A stretch of 61,436 bases of DNA from an uncultured Verrucomicrobiota bacterium (GCA_903856725.1 CAIOCT010000039.1:90034-151469), one strand, 5' to 3'; positions 1 to 7,615 are shown, numbered from the stretch's first letter. Notes: a model not told the origin generated them from the sequence alone. Numbers and translations: made by a program.

Positions 1-1
1 G

Positions 2-358
2 CGAATTGCGGTGACCACTTGTATTGATCAGCTGCGCGCGCAGCAGCGTCGGCCAGAATTTCGCTGGGCTGATTTATCTGAACAGGAGACGCAGGTGCTT
101 GATGCGGTTCTTACTGATGGTCGCGAGCCGCGCCCAGGTGATGCGCTAGCCGCTCGCGAGCTGGTCGATAAATTGCTCGCCCAGCTCAAGCCCGATGATC
201 AGCTCGTTATTCAATTATTGGATTTAGAGCAAAAAACGATTGTCGAGATCAGCGCTCTCACCGGCTGGAATCAGACGCTGATTAAGGTGCGCGCTTTTCG
301 CGCCCGCCGAAAATTACAAAAATTATTTCAAGCATTAACCAGCAAGGAGAAATCATGA
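2..358 (+). CDS. ECF-type RNA polymerase sigma factor, 5'-truncated by the window edge
   Basis: This is the C-terminal part of an extracytoplasmic-function sigma factor, which would direct RNA polymerase to a small stress regulon. The frame is open to the left edge; the first visible codons read RIAVTTCIDQLRAQ, typical of the end of region 2, so the GTG at 11 is internal. The segment at about 165-330 matches sigma region 4, with a helix-turn-helix (QKTIVEISALTGWNQTLIK) followed by a basic RARRKL tail. Its stop overlaps the next start in an ATGA (355-358), so the two are translationally coupled. The next two genes look like its membrane anti-sigma and periplasmic sensor. The sigma assignment is firm; the subgroup is not determined. 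Confidence 0.85.
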   Translation, partial: RIAVTTCIDQLRAQQRRPEFRWADLSEQETQVLDAVLTDGREPRPGDALAARELVDKLLAQLKPDDQLVIQLLDLEQKTIVEISALTGWNQTLIKVRAFRARRKLQKLFQALTSKEKS

Positions 359-648
359 ACCCGTTCGATCGTTCTTGGCAAAATTTGACCGCTCTAGCCC
401 GGCAGGCTCCCGCCGCTGAGTCGGAGTCGGCGCCTGTGGGGCTGGCGACGCGGGTCATCGCTCGTGCTTGGTCCGAGCCGGTGCCGCGGCCTTGGGCGGT
501 GCTGGAACGTCTGGCGTTGCGGGGTCTCTTGGTGGCCGTGGCGCTGGGTGGGGCTGCCGCAATTTTTGATGAGAGTATATCTACCGCTGAGCCCACTGAG
601 GATTACGCGACAGCGGATACGGTAAATGAACTGCTGGATCTGACTTAA
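355..648 (+). CDS. Small single-pass membrane protein, candidate anti-sigma factor
   Basis: A 97-residue protein with no family recognised from sequence alone. It has a polar N-terminal half of about 50 residues, one hydrophobic segment near residues 52-70 (LALRGLLVAVALGGAAAIF) and a short acidic tail. The start overlaps the sigma-factor stop (ATGA), and the next gene begins two bases after its stop. Size, topology and position resemble CnrY of Cupriavidus, a roughly 95-residue membrane anti-sigma factor whose N-terminus binds the ECF factor CnrH. The anti-sigma role is inferred from context. There is no zinc-binding HxxxCxxC motif of the ZAS type. Confidence 0.6.
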   Translation: MNPFDRSWQNLTALARQAPAAESESAPVGLATRVIARAWSEPVPRPWAVLERLALRGLLVAVALGGAAAIFDESISTAEPTEDYATADTVNELLDLT

Positions 649-649
649 A

Positions 650-1141
650 ATGAATAAACCTTGGAAATTAATTCTTCTATTAATTGGTATTTTTATCGCG
701 GGCAGTGTGACCGGGGCCTTGGTCATGCGGAGAATCGGCCGAGCTGCCGTGGCGAAGCGTCCGCTCCCAGAGCAATGGGCGCCGTTGCATTTGAAGCGGC
801 TGGTCGATCGGCTGGATCTACAGCCGGACCAAGTTGAGCAATTGCGGCCGATTGTTCGCCGCAATATGGAACAGCTTAATCGGCTGCGCGCTTTTTCATT
901 GGCAGAGACGAAGAGCGGCGTGGAACAGATGGAGCGAGAGATTGCCGATAAACTGCGCCCAGAGCAGCGGGTCAAATTTGAGCAGCTGAATAAGGAAATG
1001 CGGGAGCGGGCTAAACGGTTCGGGCCTGATCGTCCGTCCGGTGGCCCCAACGCGCCCCGCCCAGAACGGCCCCGCCCTAGCGGCGGGTCGCCGCTGCCAC
1101 CCAGCGATGGTCCGGCCCTAGAGAAACCAGCTCATAACTGA
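650..1141 (+). CDS. Membrane-anchored periplasmic sensor, CnrX / metal-resistance (Spy/CpxP-like) type
   Basis: A 163-residue protein with one N-terminal membrane segment (about residues 6-26), then a helical periplasmic part (about 40-125) rich in Leu, Glu, Arg and Gln, then a Pro/Gly/Arg-rich disordered tail. The helical part (LDLQPDQVEQLRPIVRRN, then REIADKLRPEQRVKFEQLNK) has the helical-hairpin pattern of periplasmic heavy-metal sensor and Spy/CpxP-like proteins. It follows the putative anti-sigma gene with a one-base gap. Only one His lies in the helical part, so the His/Met metal site of CnrX is not evident and the signal may not be a metal. It probably senses envelope state and controls the sigma factor through the preceding protein. 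Confidence 0.6.
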   Translation: MNKPWKLILLLIGIFIAGSVTGALVMRRIGRAAVAKRPLPEQWAPLHLKRLVDRLDLQPDQVEQLRPIVRRNMEQLNRLRAFSLAETKSGVEQMEREIADKLRPEQRVKFEQLNKEMRERAKRFGPDRPSGGPNAPRPERPRPSGGSPLPPSDGPALEKPAHN

Positions 1142-1189
1142 TCGGGGTCGGCTAGGCTTGGTGATTGGCTCGTACGACCAGAGCCTCGG

Positions 1190-1217
1190 TTGAAGGTGAT
1201 CGCCGATTTTTTATTTT
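1190..1217 (+). promoter_or_regulatory. Possible sigma-70 promoter for ffs
   Basis: TTGAAG (1190-1195) and TATTTT (1212-1217) are separated by 16 bases, upstream of the SRP RNA. The match to consensus is moderate and the start of transcription is not known. Confidence 0.35.
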
Positions 1218-1254
1218 AGTTGTCAGGGTAAGGTGTCCGCCTACGTTCCGCCTT

Positions 1255-1350
1255 GGCTAGGCGCCATGCATGAGTAGGCGCGTGAACCCCGCCAGGGCCG
1301 GAAGGCAGCAACGGTGACGACGTCCTCCCAGTGCCGTGGATTGCCTAGCC
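1255..1350 (+). ncRNA. ffs: Signal recognition particle RNA (4.5S, small bacterial type)
   Basis: This encodes the RNA of the signal recognition particle, which binds Ffh and targets nascent membrane proteins. The ends pair (GGCTAGGC 1255-1262 with GCCTAGCC 1343-1350). The apex contains the conserved CCAGGGCCGGAAGGCAGCAA with the GGAA tetraloop, the hallmark of SRP domain IV. A T-run follows directly (about 1352-1356) and may end transcription. Location just upstream of dnaX is a widespread bacterial arrangement. Exact mature ends are estimated from the pairing. Confidence 0.93.
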
Positions 1351-1452
1351 ACTTTTTAAAAGCCTGCCCGGCGAGAACGTTGAAGACTTAAAGAAATCGG
1401 AAACGAGGGCTGGATTTTTTACCCCATCGGTCTTTCAGTCATTCCGTCCTAC

Positions 1453-2595
1453 ATGGCCACCCCTTATCAAGTTATTGCCCGCAAGTGGCGTCCGCAGACC
1501 TTTGACGATGTCGTCGGGCAGGATCATGTGGTGCGTACATTGAAGAATGCGATCGCGCGCAATCGCATTGCCCATGCTTATTTATTAGTCGGACCTCGCG
1601 GTACGGGCAAGACCAGCACGGCCCGCATTTTTGCTAAGGCGCTTAATGCCACCGGTGGTCCCAATGCTAGTTTTGATCCGCTTGATCCCATCTGTGCGGA
1701 TATCGCAGAAGGTCGTTGTTTGGATGTGATCGAATTTGATGCGGCGTCTAATACGCAAGTCGACAAGGTGCGCGAGTTCATCATCGACACCGTAGCCTAC
1801 GCGCCGGCGCAGGCGCGCTTCAAGGTCTACATCATTGACGAGGTCCACATGCTTTCGGCGGGCTCCTTCAACGCCTTGCTGAAAACGCTCGAGGAGCCAC
1901 CGGCGCACGTGAAATTTATTTTCGCCACAACGGATCCCCAGAAAATGCCGGCGACCGTTATTTCGCGCTGTCAGCGTTTTGATCTTAAACCCATTCCCAG
2001 TGAGTTAATTGTGCAGCGGCTGAAGAAAATTGCCGTGGCCGATAAGATTAAAGTCAGTGACGCGGCCTTGGCCAGTATTGCGCGCATGGCGGACGGCGGC
2101 ATGCGGGATGCGCAATCTATTTTTGACCAGATGATTTCTTTTTGCGGTGCGGAGGTTGGCGAGGCCGATGTGCTTGATGTTTATGGATTAGTCGCGGAGG
2201 GAAAAATCGCGGCGCTCGCCGCGGCGCTGGCGCTGGCTGATCATAAGAAAATTATCGAGCTGGTCGATGAAGCGGACGAAAATGGGCGCGACCTTTTTCG
2301 CTTGCTGGTGGATTTGCAGACCCACGTGCAGACGGCCTTGTTAGCGGCGATTGCGCAGGGTGGGAGCAGCGAGCGGCTAGGCACGCCGATGACGACCGAA
2401 CAGTTAACGCGGTTACTGGACGGATTGCACGAAGGGGAGAACGGCGTGAAACATGGGTTATCCCAGAAAATTAATTTTGAAGTAGCTTTACTCAAAGCGG
2501 TCGAGGCCAGCCGAGCCCGCGCGATTGACAGCTTGATTAAAGAAATTGCGACGATGGCCGAAGGCTTGCCTGAAGGCTCAAAAAAAAACGACTAA
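1453..2595 (+). CDS. dnaX: DNA polymerase III clamp-loader ATPase, short (gamma-like) zero-frame product
   Basis: This is the motor of the clamp loader that opens the sliding clamp during replication. The 380-residue zero-frame product covers domains I-III. Visible motifs are Walker [11 protein letters not shown] (47-56), DEVHML (129-134), the sensor-1 region [10 protein letters not shown] and the SRC motif (about 171-173), and GGMRDAQS near residue 220. The usual four-Cys zinc module is degenerate: only Cys81 and Cys89 remain between the P-loop and the DAASN motif. The frame ends at TAA (2593-2595) right after nine consecutive A residues (2580-2588). The downstream -1 frame continues with a DnaX-like C-terminal region, so a longer tau-like form is expected by frameshifting or transcript slippage. 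ATG 1453 is supported by the conserved [13 protein letters not shown] start; no clear ribosome binding site was seen. Confidence 0.95.
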   Translation: MATPYQVIARKWRPQTFDDVVGQDHVVRTLKNAIARNRIAHAYLLVGPRGTGKTSTARIFAKALNATGGPNASFDPLDPICADIAEGRCLDVIEFDAASNTQVDKVREFIIDTVAYAPAQARFKVYIIDEVHMLSAGSFNALLKTLEEPPAHVKFIFATTDPQKMPATVISRCQRFDLKPIPSELIVQRLKKIAVADKIKVSDAALASIARMADGGMRDAQSIFDQMISFCGAEVGEADVLDVYGLVAEGKIAALAAALALADHKKIIELVDEADENGRDLFRLLVDLQTHVQTALLAAIAQGGSSERLGTPMTTEQLTRLLDGLHEGENGVKHGLSQKINFEVALLKAVEASRARAIDSLIKEIATMAEGLPEGSKKND

Positions 2596-2617
2596 CGACC
2601 CCGCCTGACGGTGGGGT
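2572..2617 (+). promoter_or_regulatory. dnaX: Candidate programmed -1 frameshift signal in dnaX
   Basis: Three elements are aligned. There is a Shine-Dalgarno-like GAAGG (2572-2576). A slippery A9 run (2580-2588) reads A AAA AAC in the zero frame. Nine bases after the run a hairpin begins, ACCCCGCC (2598-2605), loop TGAC, GGTGGGGT (2610-2617), 8 base pairs with one G-T. The zero-frame stop TAA lies in the spacer. Known dnaX genes use A-runs for frameshifting (E. coli) or transcript slippage (Thermus). A missing A in the assembly would give the same picture. Confidence 0.6.
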
Positions 2618-2963
2618 GAGTGGTTTAAATGGAGGGCCGTCGGGGGTGGGGCAGAAAGATTCCGACGAGGAAGATGCGCCGATCGCCCTCGGGGTGGGGG
2701 CGCCCGCCGATGAGATGATGCCGACCGGTCCATCGCCAGAGGAAGAAGCGACTCTGCTGATGGCTCAACGCGGCTCGGAGGAGTTTTATGGACAGGCGCC
2801 GCTTGCGGAGAATTTGGAGCCGGTAACCGCAGAGGAATCGTTACCCCCGCTGGAGGATTTGGTTAAACGGATTCCGCCGGCCACGCGTGATTTGCTCGAA
2901 GAATTATTTCGTGCCCGTTTTGTTACCGTCAAGCGCGTGCCAAAATCAGCGCTGAAATCCTGA
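2589..2963 (+). CDS. dnaX: DnaX C-terminal extension in the -1 frame (tau-like tail)
   Basis: The -1 frame is open from within the A-run (codons starting at 2580 onwards) to TGA at 2961-2963. It adds about 124 residues to residue 379, giving a product of about 503 residues. The first part is low-complexity and acidic, as expected for a linker. The end is compact and basic ([19 protein letters not shown], then [10 protein letters not shown]), which looks like a conserved terminal peptide rather than noise. A GTG at 2616 could start a free protein, but this is less attractive because the frame is open without a stop right through the slippery site. Joining to dnaX is inferred. Confidence 0.65.
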   Translation, partial: RLTTPPDGGVSGLNGGPSGVGQKDSDEEDAPIALGVGAPADEMMPTGPSPEEEATLLMAQRGSEEFYGQAPLAENLEPVTAEESLPPLEDLVKRIPPATRDLLEELFRARFVTVKRVPKSALKS

Positions 2964-3000
2964 CGGGGCGTAGCTCATTGGGATAAAACACCTCCTGCCG
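2964..3000 (+). other. tRNA-like 5' half, possible relic
   Basis: The 20 bases at 2965-2984 (GGGGCGTAGCTCATTGGGAT) match a normal tRNA 5' end through the acceptor strand, AG and D-arm. The matching D-stem strand and the whole 3' half are missing: the sequence runs directly into the end of the beta-helix gene on the other strand. No functional tRNA can be folded. It may be a relic or a chance match. Confidence 0.3.
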
Positions 3001-3001
3001 G

Positions 3002-4378
3002 TTAGGACTGGGTGAGTCGGCTGTGCGGATCTTGCCGGCATTCATTTTGAAAAACTTGAAACTCCGCGGGGCGATAGGACCGGCCACCCATGTGGATGAG
3101 TACGTCTCCCTGGGTTTGCTTATAACTGTTATGGTCGAGGATAAATTTTTCTTCGTCAGCGGGGGCGATGATTGAATAGACGGCGGCACCATAGGGCGCC
3201 TCACTGAAGGTATTGTGTCGGATATAAACCTTCCCTGGTTGGGTGTGAGGATTAATTCGCCAAATAAATACATGATGGCCGACCGGCTGGGGATAAATCT
3301 CGGACTGCCGGGGCGGCGCTTCCCCCTGCAGGCTAAAGCCTCCGCCGGCATTAACACTAACATTATGCTCAAAGTAGATTTCCTGAGATGGCTCGCGGCA
3401 TTCGTAAGCAGCAAATCCGCAACGACTGAAATAATTATATCTGAAATAAAGTCGCTCGGGGATATGGCGGGTTTCCCCGCCTTGGTGGGTTACGCCAGCA
3501 TCGTAGATATTGTCAAAAGTACAGTGTTCCACCGTGATATCACGGGCCCCGTCCCATAGTTCGATGGCGTTGCCAAAGCGAATGCGTCGGTCGTTGTCCC
3601 AGACGGCCCCACCGATGAAACGAAAATCACACGCCCGAATTACCACATCATGGGCCTGCCCCTGTTGATAGCCATGCACTCCGGAATTTCGAAAGCTGAG
3701 GTTCTCTAGAACGAGATATGCTTTGCCTTTAACCAGCCTTCGCTCGCCCCAGAGCACGCCTTCGATATTCTGGTAGAAAATTCCCGGATTGGTGGGTGCA
3801 CATAGCAGGAGGATGCTCTTGGGCGGAGCCTGCTCTCCACCCCGATCACCCGAAGCGTTGCCCGTATAGTGCCACTCCCCGGGTTCTTTGAGCGCGGTGC
3901 TAGCCCAACGAAGATTGCCGCAGCGTTCGCCTCCGTTAAAGACGAGATTGCATACTTTTGTCGCGAACTCGCCTTGATATTGCCAAATAAGCGGCCGCAC
4001 TTCGATCCATTTGCTGGGATCGCCGATCGCGACTGATCCCATAAAAATGGGTTTTTCTCCTTCGCCATAGGCGCCGTAGGTAATCGGTGAGCCTTTCTCT
4101 CCGTCACGCGTGTGCAAGTTTTCTCGAATGATACTGCCGCGCTTGAACAGGACGTGGTCGCCTCCAATGAATGCTCGGGCGTGATAAGTTTTCCATGGCG
4201 CTAAGTGGGTTAGACCGCTGTTGGCATCACTGCCAAATAAGGGATCAATGAAATAGGTCGTGCCCTGCTGAGCTTCGGTGGGTTGGGCATAAAGTGGGGG
4301 CGTGCTCCGTTTCGCAAAAAAGGTCCCTCCCGCTAGTAACCCTAACCATTTTAACAAAGATCGTCTTGTTGTATTCAT
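3002..4378 (-). CDS. Tat-exported right-handed parallel beta-helix protein (polysaccharide-lyase-like)
   Basis: A 458-residue protein with a twin-arginine signal (NTTRRSLLKWLGLLAGG, residues 2-18), so it is folded before export. The mature part starts with a motif common to exported beta-helix proteins (IDPLFGSDANSGL, then a Trp-Lys-Thr stretch) and continues with Asn/Gly-rich repeated strands (for example VVIRACDFRFIGG, ITVEHCTFDNIYDAG, IYFEHNVSVNAGGG, VYIRHNTFS). Such proteins are mostly polysaccharide lyases or glycosidases, but no catalytic residues could be assigned. It is convergent with dnaX and stands alone, so the substrate is unknown. Confidence 0.7.
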   Translation of the reverse strand: MNTTRRSLLKWLGLLAGGTFFAKRSTPPLYAQPTEAQQGTTYFIDPLFGSDANSGLTHLAPWKTYHARAFIGGDHVLFKRGSIIRENLHTRDGEKGSPITYGAYGEGEKPIFMGSVAIGDPSKWIEVRPLIWQYQGEFATKVCNLVFNGGERCGNLRWASTALKEPGEWHYTGNASGDRGGEQAPPKSILLLCAPTNPGIFYQNIEGVLWGERRLVKGKAYLVLENLSFRNSGVHGYQQGQAHDVVIRACDFRFIGGAVWDNDRRIRFGNAIELWDGARDITVEHCTFDNIYDAGVTHQGGETRHIPERLYFRYNYFSRCGFAAYECREPSQEIYFEHNVSVNAGGGFSLQGEAPPRQSEIYPQPVGHHVFIWRINPHTQPGKVYIRHNTFSEAPYGAAVYSIIAPADEEKFILDHNSYKQTQGDVLIHMGGRSYRPAEFQVFQNECRQDPHSRLTQS

Positions 4379-4520
4379 CTTAAGCTGGGTTTTTAATTAG
4401 ACCGCCTTTTGAGATGATCAAGTCCTTCAATTTCATTGGGCAGCGGGCAATGATCCAACGCAAAAGCTGTTCGGTCTATTTTACAGGAAGGTAAAGTGGC
4501 TGGGGGCAAGCATGGTTAGC

Positions 4521-4880
4521 TCAGTGCTGCCAATTGGCGCCCAGGTGGGGACAGCCGGATAGATCGCGCAGGTAAATATAGGTTTCGACCGTCTGCTGGG
4601 CACAGGGCGGGGCGAGGCTGATGGGTTGGCGGGCGTAGAGCTGTTCGGCGACCCCTTCAAGGTCATCAATTTTTTTTAGGGTCGGCTCATCCACTGACCA
4701 AATTTCTCCATTCACTGCATGCTGCTGATTGTTTGAGGCGACCATTCCGGGATAAGCGCCCAATGAATAAAGCGTGAAGCCTGGCCGCGTGCGGGCGGGG
4801 CCGAGGAATTGCTGCTGAGCAAGATAGTGGTGATTCTGGCCACCGTGCATCAGCGTGCCGTAGACAAAAATGAGCGTCAT
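4521..4880 (-). CDS. Gamma-glutamylcyclotransferase (AIG2/GGCT-like) family protein
   Basis: A compact 119-residue cytosolic protein with the family start FVYGTLMHGGQNHHYL (P-loop-like YGTL, residues 7-10), the middle GxxPG segment (LGAYPGMV) and the acidic DDLEG motif near residues 72-76 whose Glu is the usual catalytic acid. Members open or form gamma-glutamyl linkages, releasing 5-oxoproline, but many are of unknown substrate. Its start overlaps the stop of the upstream kinase/phosphatase gene by four bases (4877-4880), so the two form an operon. The link to glutamine metabolism through the divergent glnA is only suggestive. Confidence 0.75.
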   Translation of the reverse strand: MTLIFVYGTLMHGGQNHHYLAQQQFLGPARTRPGFTLYSLGAYPGMVASNNQQHAVNGEIWSVDEPTLKKIDDLEGVAEQLYARQPISLAPPCAQQTVETYIYLRDLSGCPHLGANWQH

Positions 4881-6106
4881 GAGCTGAGTGATTGCGGCGC
4901 AGGGACCGCGAGCGCTTCGCAGACTAGCGCGGTGATGTTATCACGGCCAGCGCGTTCAAGGGCGGCTTCGATCAGTCGCTGCGCGATTGGGGTGGTGGCA
5001 GGCTCACGGATCATTTCTTCGAGTTGCCGATCCCAGAGACCTTCGATCAGGCCATCGGAGCAGAGTAAAAAGCGATCGCCGGGGGTGCAGGGGAGGGCGC
5101 CAAATTGTGGTTCGATGAATTGATGTTCTGCGCCGAGGGATTGGTGGAGGGCATTCCGCATGGGATGCGCCCGAGCTTCACGTTCGGTGAGTTTCCCCTG
5201 ACGGCGCAGCCAGCCTACGTGGCCATGGTCGTGAGTGAGCTGGCTGAGTCCGCCGGCCGCCGGCAGATGGTAGATGCGGCTGTCGCCGATATGGCCAAAG
5301 TAAGCCCAGCCGGGAGTGAGCCAACACAGGCTGAGGGTGGTCCCCATGCCGCGGCATTCTTCGTAGGATTCACCGAGCTTAATTAAATCCTGATGAATCT
5401 CGCGAAAAGCCTCCAGGAGGATTTCCGCATAACCACTATTAGGTCCAGGCGCGGCGCCTCGGAATTTTTTTGGCATCAGGCCGGTGATTTTATCGATGGT
5501 GATGCGGCTGGCGAATTCCCCGGAATTGGCTCCGCCCATGCCATCGCTCACAGCAAAAACAAAATCGGCTTTTGTCCAGGAGGCCTCGCCGTTCTTGCCG
5601 AGGTAACGGACTTCGTGGCCATCAAATTCCAAAGCAAGGAAGCGGTCTTCATTGATTGGGCGAACATGGCCGCGATGCGTCAGACCTGACCAGCGCAGGT
5701 GCGGCGATGAAGCAGGGGCGTCCGCGGTGCTTTCGCTCAAGACGGTCGCGAATTCAAAATCGATCAGGCAAAAGCGGCCATCACTCCGACGGTAGGTGAT
5801 ATTGCGCAACTCAGGGTCATCGTGGCGAACACCGAAGGCCGCAAGTTCCGCAAAGAGTTGCTGCATTCTTTCCGGGTTCAACTGGTCGACCCGTGAGCCG
5901 CAATTTGTGGTAGTTATTTTTAGGTGAGTTTCATCCACTTCCAGTAATTGCGGAACAAAATCGCAGCCCCGGGCTTCGAGATAGCGCAGGACTTTAACCT
6001 CATTCTCGAAACGCACAAAAGCTTCCGGTCCGCGGAAGGTTTTGTGGACGCTGCCATCAAAACCAATGCGGACGAGCGCGCGTTGGGTATCTTTAACCTC
6101 ATGCAT
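4877..6106 (-). CDS. Fusion of a minimal kinase-like domain and a PP2C-type Ser/Thr phosphatase
   Basis: A 409-residue cytosolic protein with two opposing activities. Residues 1-122 resemble a trimmed RIO/Bud32-like kinase: Lys22 (VHKTF), Glu36 in a helix-C-like stretch, HDDPELRN (95-102) in place of the catalytic loop and DFE (116-118) instead of DFG. Residues about 138-400 are a full PP2C phosphatase: NED (152-154), DGMGG (188-192), GMGTT (253-257), GDSR (274-277), SDGL (350-353) and RDNIT (388-392), which together supply the metal-binding acidic residues. The phosphatase is expected to be active; the kinase may be an active mini-kinase or a regulatory pseudokinase. It lies upstream of and overlaps the cyclotransferase gene and is divergent from glnA. 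Confidence 0.85.
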   Translation of the reverse strand: MHEVKDTQRALVRIGFDGSVHKTFRGPEAFVRFENEVKVLRYLEARGCDFVPQLLEVDETHLKITTTNCGSRVDQLNPERMQQLFAELAAFGVRHDDPELRNITYRRSDGRFCLIDFEFATVLSESTADAPASSPHLRWSGLTHRGHVRPINEDRFLALEFDGHEVRYLGKNGEASWTKADFVFAVSDGMGGANSGEFASRITIDKITGLMPKKFRGAAPGPNSGYAEILLEAFREIHQDLIKLGESYEECRGMGTTLSLCWLTPGWAYFGHIGDSRIYHLPAAGGLSQLTHDHGHVGWLRRQGKLTEREARAHPMRNALHQSLGAEHQFIEPQFGALPCTPGDRFLLCSDGLIEGLWDRQLEEMIREPATTPIAQRLIEAALERAGRDNITALVCEALAVPAPQSLSS

Positions 6107-6329
6107 GAAACGTGAGAAAGACGATTTGCGGGGGAGGGGGCCGTGGCAAGAGTGCGCTTTAGTCGGGGAAGAGTAAATTTAGCCTAAAATAGATAAAAAG
6201 CTGAGTCATGTTATGAAAATCTCTTTGCCTCTGGCACGTGAGATGCTGAATTAGGGCTTAAGTTCACCCCGGTCCTGCTGACGTTTTGGCGCCAGTGGTC
6301 AGGTGGTTTCCCCCTTAACCTTAAATCAT
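6107..6329. other. Divergent intergenic region between the kinase/phosphatase and glnA
   Basis: It contains the sigma-54 promoter at 6232-6247 and an AT-rich stretch (about 6170-6220). No NtrC-type inverted repeat could be picked out by eye. Confidence 0.6.
6232..6247 (+). promoter_or_regulatory. Sigma-54 (RpoN) promoter of glnA
   Basis: TGGCACG (6232-6238), four bases, then ATGCT (6243-6247) matches the -24/-12 consensus TGGCACG-N4-TTGCW at all but one fixed position, with the required ten bases between GG and GC. Transcription would start near 6258, about 70 bases before the glnA ATG. Sigma-54 control of glutamine synthetase is classical for nitrogen-regulated genes. Confidence 0.7.
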
Positions 6330-7361
6330 ATGGCTAAATACAAATTGGAATACATCTGGCTCGATGGCTACACGCCGTTAGCTAACCTGCGCAGTAAGAC
6401 GCAAATCAAAGAATTTGCTAGCTTCCCGGCTCTCGCCGATTTGCCCCCTTGGGGCTTCGATGGTAGCTCGACTCAGCAGGCCGAGGGCAAGAGTTCAGAT
6501 ATCATCCTGAAACCCGTCGCAGTTTTCCCTGATAGCACGCGCATCAATGGCGTGCTCGTGATGTGCGAAACTTTTCTGCATACCGGCGCGGCGCATCCAT
6601 CAAATTCTCGGGCCACGATTCCGGACGATGCCGGCACGTGGTTTGGTTTTGAGCAGGAATATTTCTTCTACCAAGACGGTCGCCCCTTGGGCTTCCCAGT
6701 GGATGGCTATCCGGCTCCGCAGGGTCCTTATTATACCGGCGTGGGTTACAAAAATGTCGGTGATGTCGCCCGTGAAATCGTCGAGAAGCACATCGATATC
6801 TGTCTTGATGCCGGCATTAATCTTGAAGGCATTAACGCCGAGGTGGCGAAGGGTCAGTGGGAATTCCAAATCTTTGGGAAAGGCTCCAAGAGCGCCGCTG
6901 ACCAAATGTGGGTGGCCCGTTATATCCTCGCGCGCTTAGCCGAGACTTACGGCATCGATATTGAATGGCGTTGTAAGCCCATTTTGGCGCCCTTCCAGCA
7001 GTCGCTGGATTGGAACGGTTCCGGCATGCACGCTAATTTCTCCACGACGCACATGCGCGATGTTGGCGGCAAGGCTTACTTCGAGAAATTAATGGCGGCC
7101 TTTAATCAATTCCGCGACGAGCACATCGCGGTGTACGGACCGGAGAATCATCTTCGCTTGACCGGCCTCCATGAGACGCAATCCATCGATAAATTCTCTT
7201 ATGGGCTGGCTGATCGCGGTGCTTCAATCCGCATTCCGCACAGCTTTGTTAATAATGGTTACAAGGGTTACCTCGAGGATCGTCGGCCGAATTCTGCGGC
7301 TGATCCTTATTTGGTTGCTGGTCGGATTCTTAAAACAATCCAAACGGTCCCGACGAAGTGA
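6330..7361 (+). CDS. glnA: Glutamine synthetase, type II (eukaryote-like, short form)
   Basis: It makes glutamine from glutamate, ammonium and ATP in the cytosol. The 343-residue length and sequence (YKLEYIWLDGYTP at the start, WGFDGSST 41-48, GTWFGFEQEYFF 102-113, NGSGMH near 230-236, NHLRLTGLHET near 270-280, and RIPHSFVNNG) fit GSII rather than the 470-residue GSI. ATG 6330 is preferred over the upstream GTG 6303 because MAKYKLEYIW begins the conserved fold. A sigma-54 promoter lies upstream and a strong intrinsic terminator downstream. The last 25 codons and the terminator recur about 1.4 kb downstream as a fragment. Rhizobial homologues are called glnII. Confidence 0.95.
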   Translation: MAKYKLEYIWLDGYTPLANLRSKTQIKEFASFPALADLPPWGFDGSSTQQAEGKSSDIILKPVAVFPDSTRINGVLVMCETFLHTGAAHPSNSRATIPDDAGTWFGFEQEYFFYQDGRPLGFPVDGYPAPQGPYYTGVGYKNVGDVAREIVEKHIDICLDAGINLEGINAEVAKGQWEFQIFGKGSKSAADQMWVARYILARLAETYGIDIEWRCKPILAPFQQSLDWNGSGMHANFSTTHMRDVGGKAYFEKLMAAFNQFRDEHIAVYGPENHLRLTGLHETQSIDKFSYGLADRGASIRIPHSFVNNGYKGYLEDRRPNSAADPYLVAGRILKTIQTVPTK

Positions 7362-7401
7362 GTTTCCTATAACAGCTCATTTTGAGCTGCTGCCGCGGTC
7401 A

Positions 7402-7420
7402 CCGACTCTTGCCGAGTCGG
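7402..7420 (+). repeat. Inverted repeat between glnA and its terminator
   Basis: CCGACTC (7402-7408) and GAGTCGG (7414-7420) form a 7-bp stem with a 5-base loop. It is preserved without change in the downstream copy of this region (near 8832-8850), so it may be a transcript-stabilising or attenuating hairpin. Confidence 0.5.
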
Positions 7421-7432
7421 GTGCGGTATTCG

Positions 7433-7469
7433 AACACCGAGGATTTATCTCCTCGGTGTTTTGTTTTTT
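7433..7469 (+). terminator. Intrinsic terminator of glnA
   Basis: AACACCGAGGA (7433-7443) pairs perfectly with TCCTCGGTGTT (7450-7460) over 11 bp with a 6-base loop, followed by a T-rich tract. Confidence 0.9.
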
Positions 7470-7615
7470 AGGATTCGGGCTAACTGTGAAGCAATTGCTT
7501 CCCCCGCCGCCCCCTCTTAATCGGTATCGGGATCGAATTCTTCGATGGCGACGCGGGTCTCGGTGGGCATCCTCATTTGCTCCCGATTGAGGTTCTCCGG
7601 TCCGCGCCTTTCCCC

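Noticed and set aside
7171-7590. A 139-codon plus-strand frame running from glnA across the terminator
   Set aside because: It overlaps glnA out of frame and includes the terminator hairpin.
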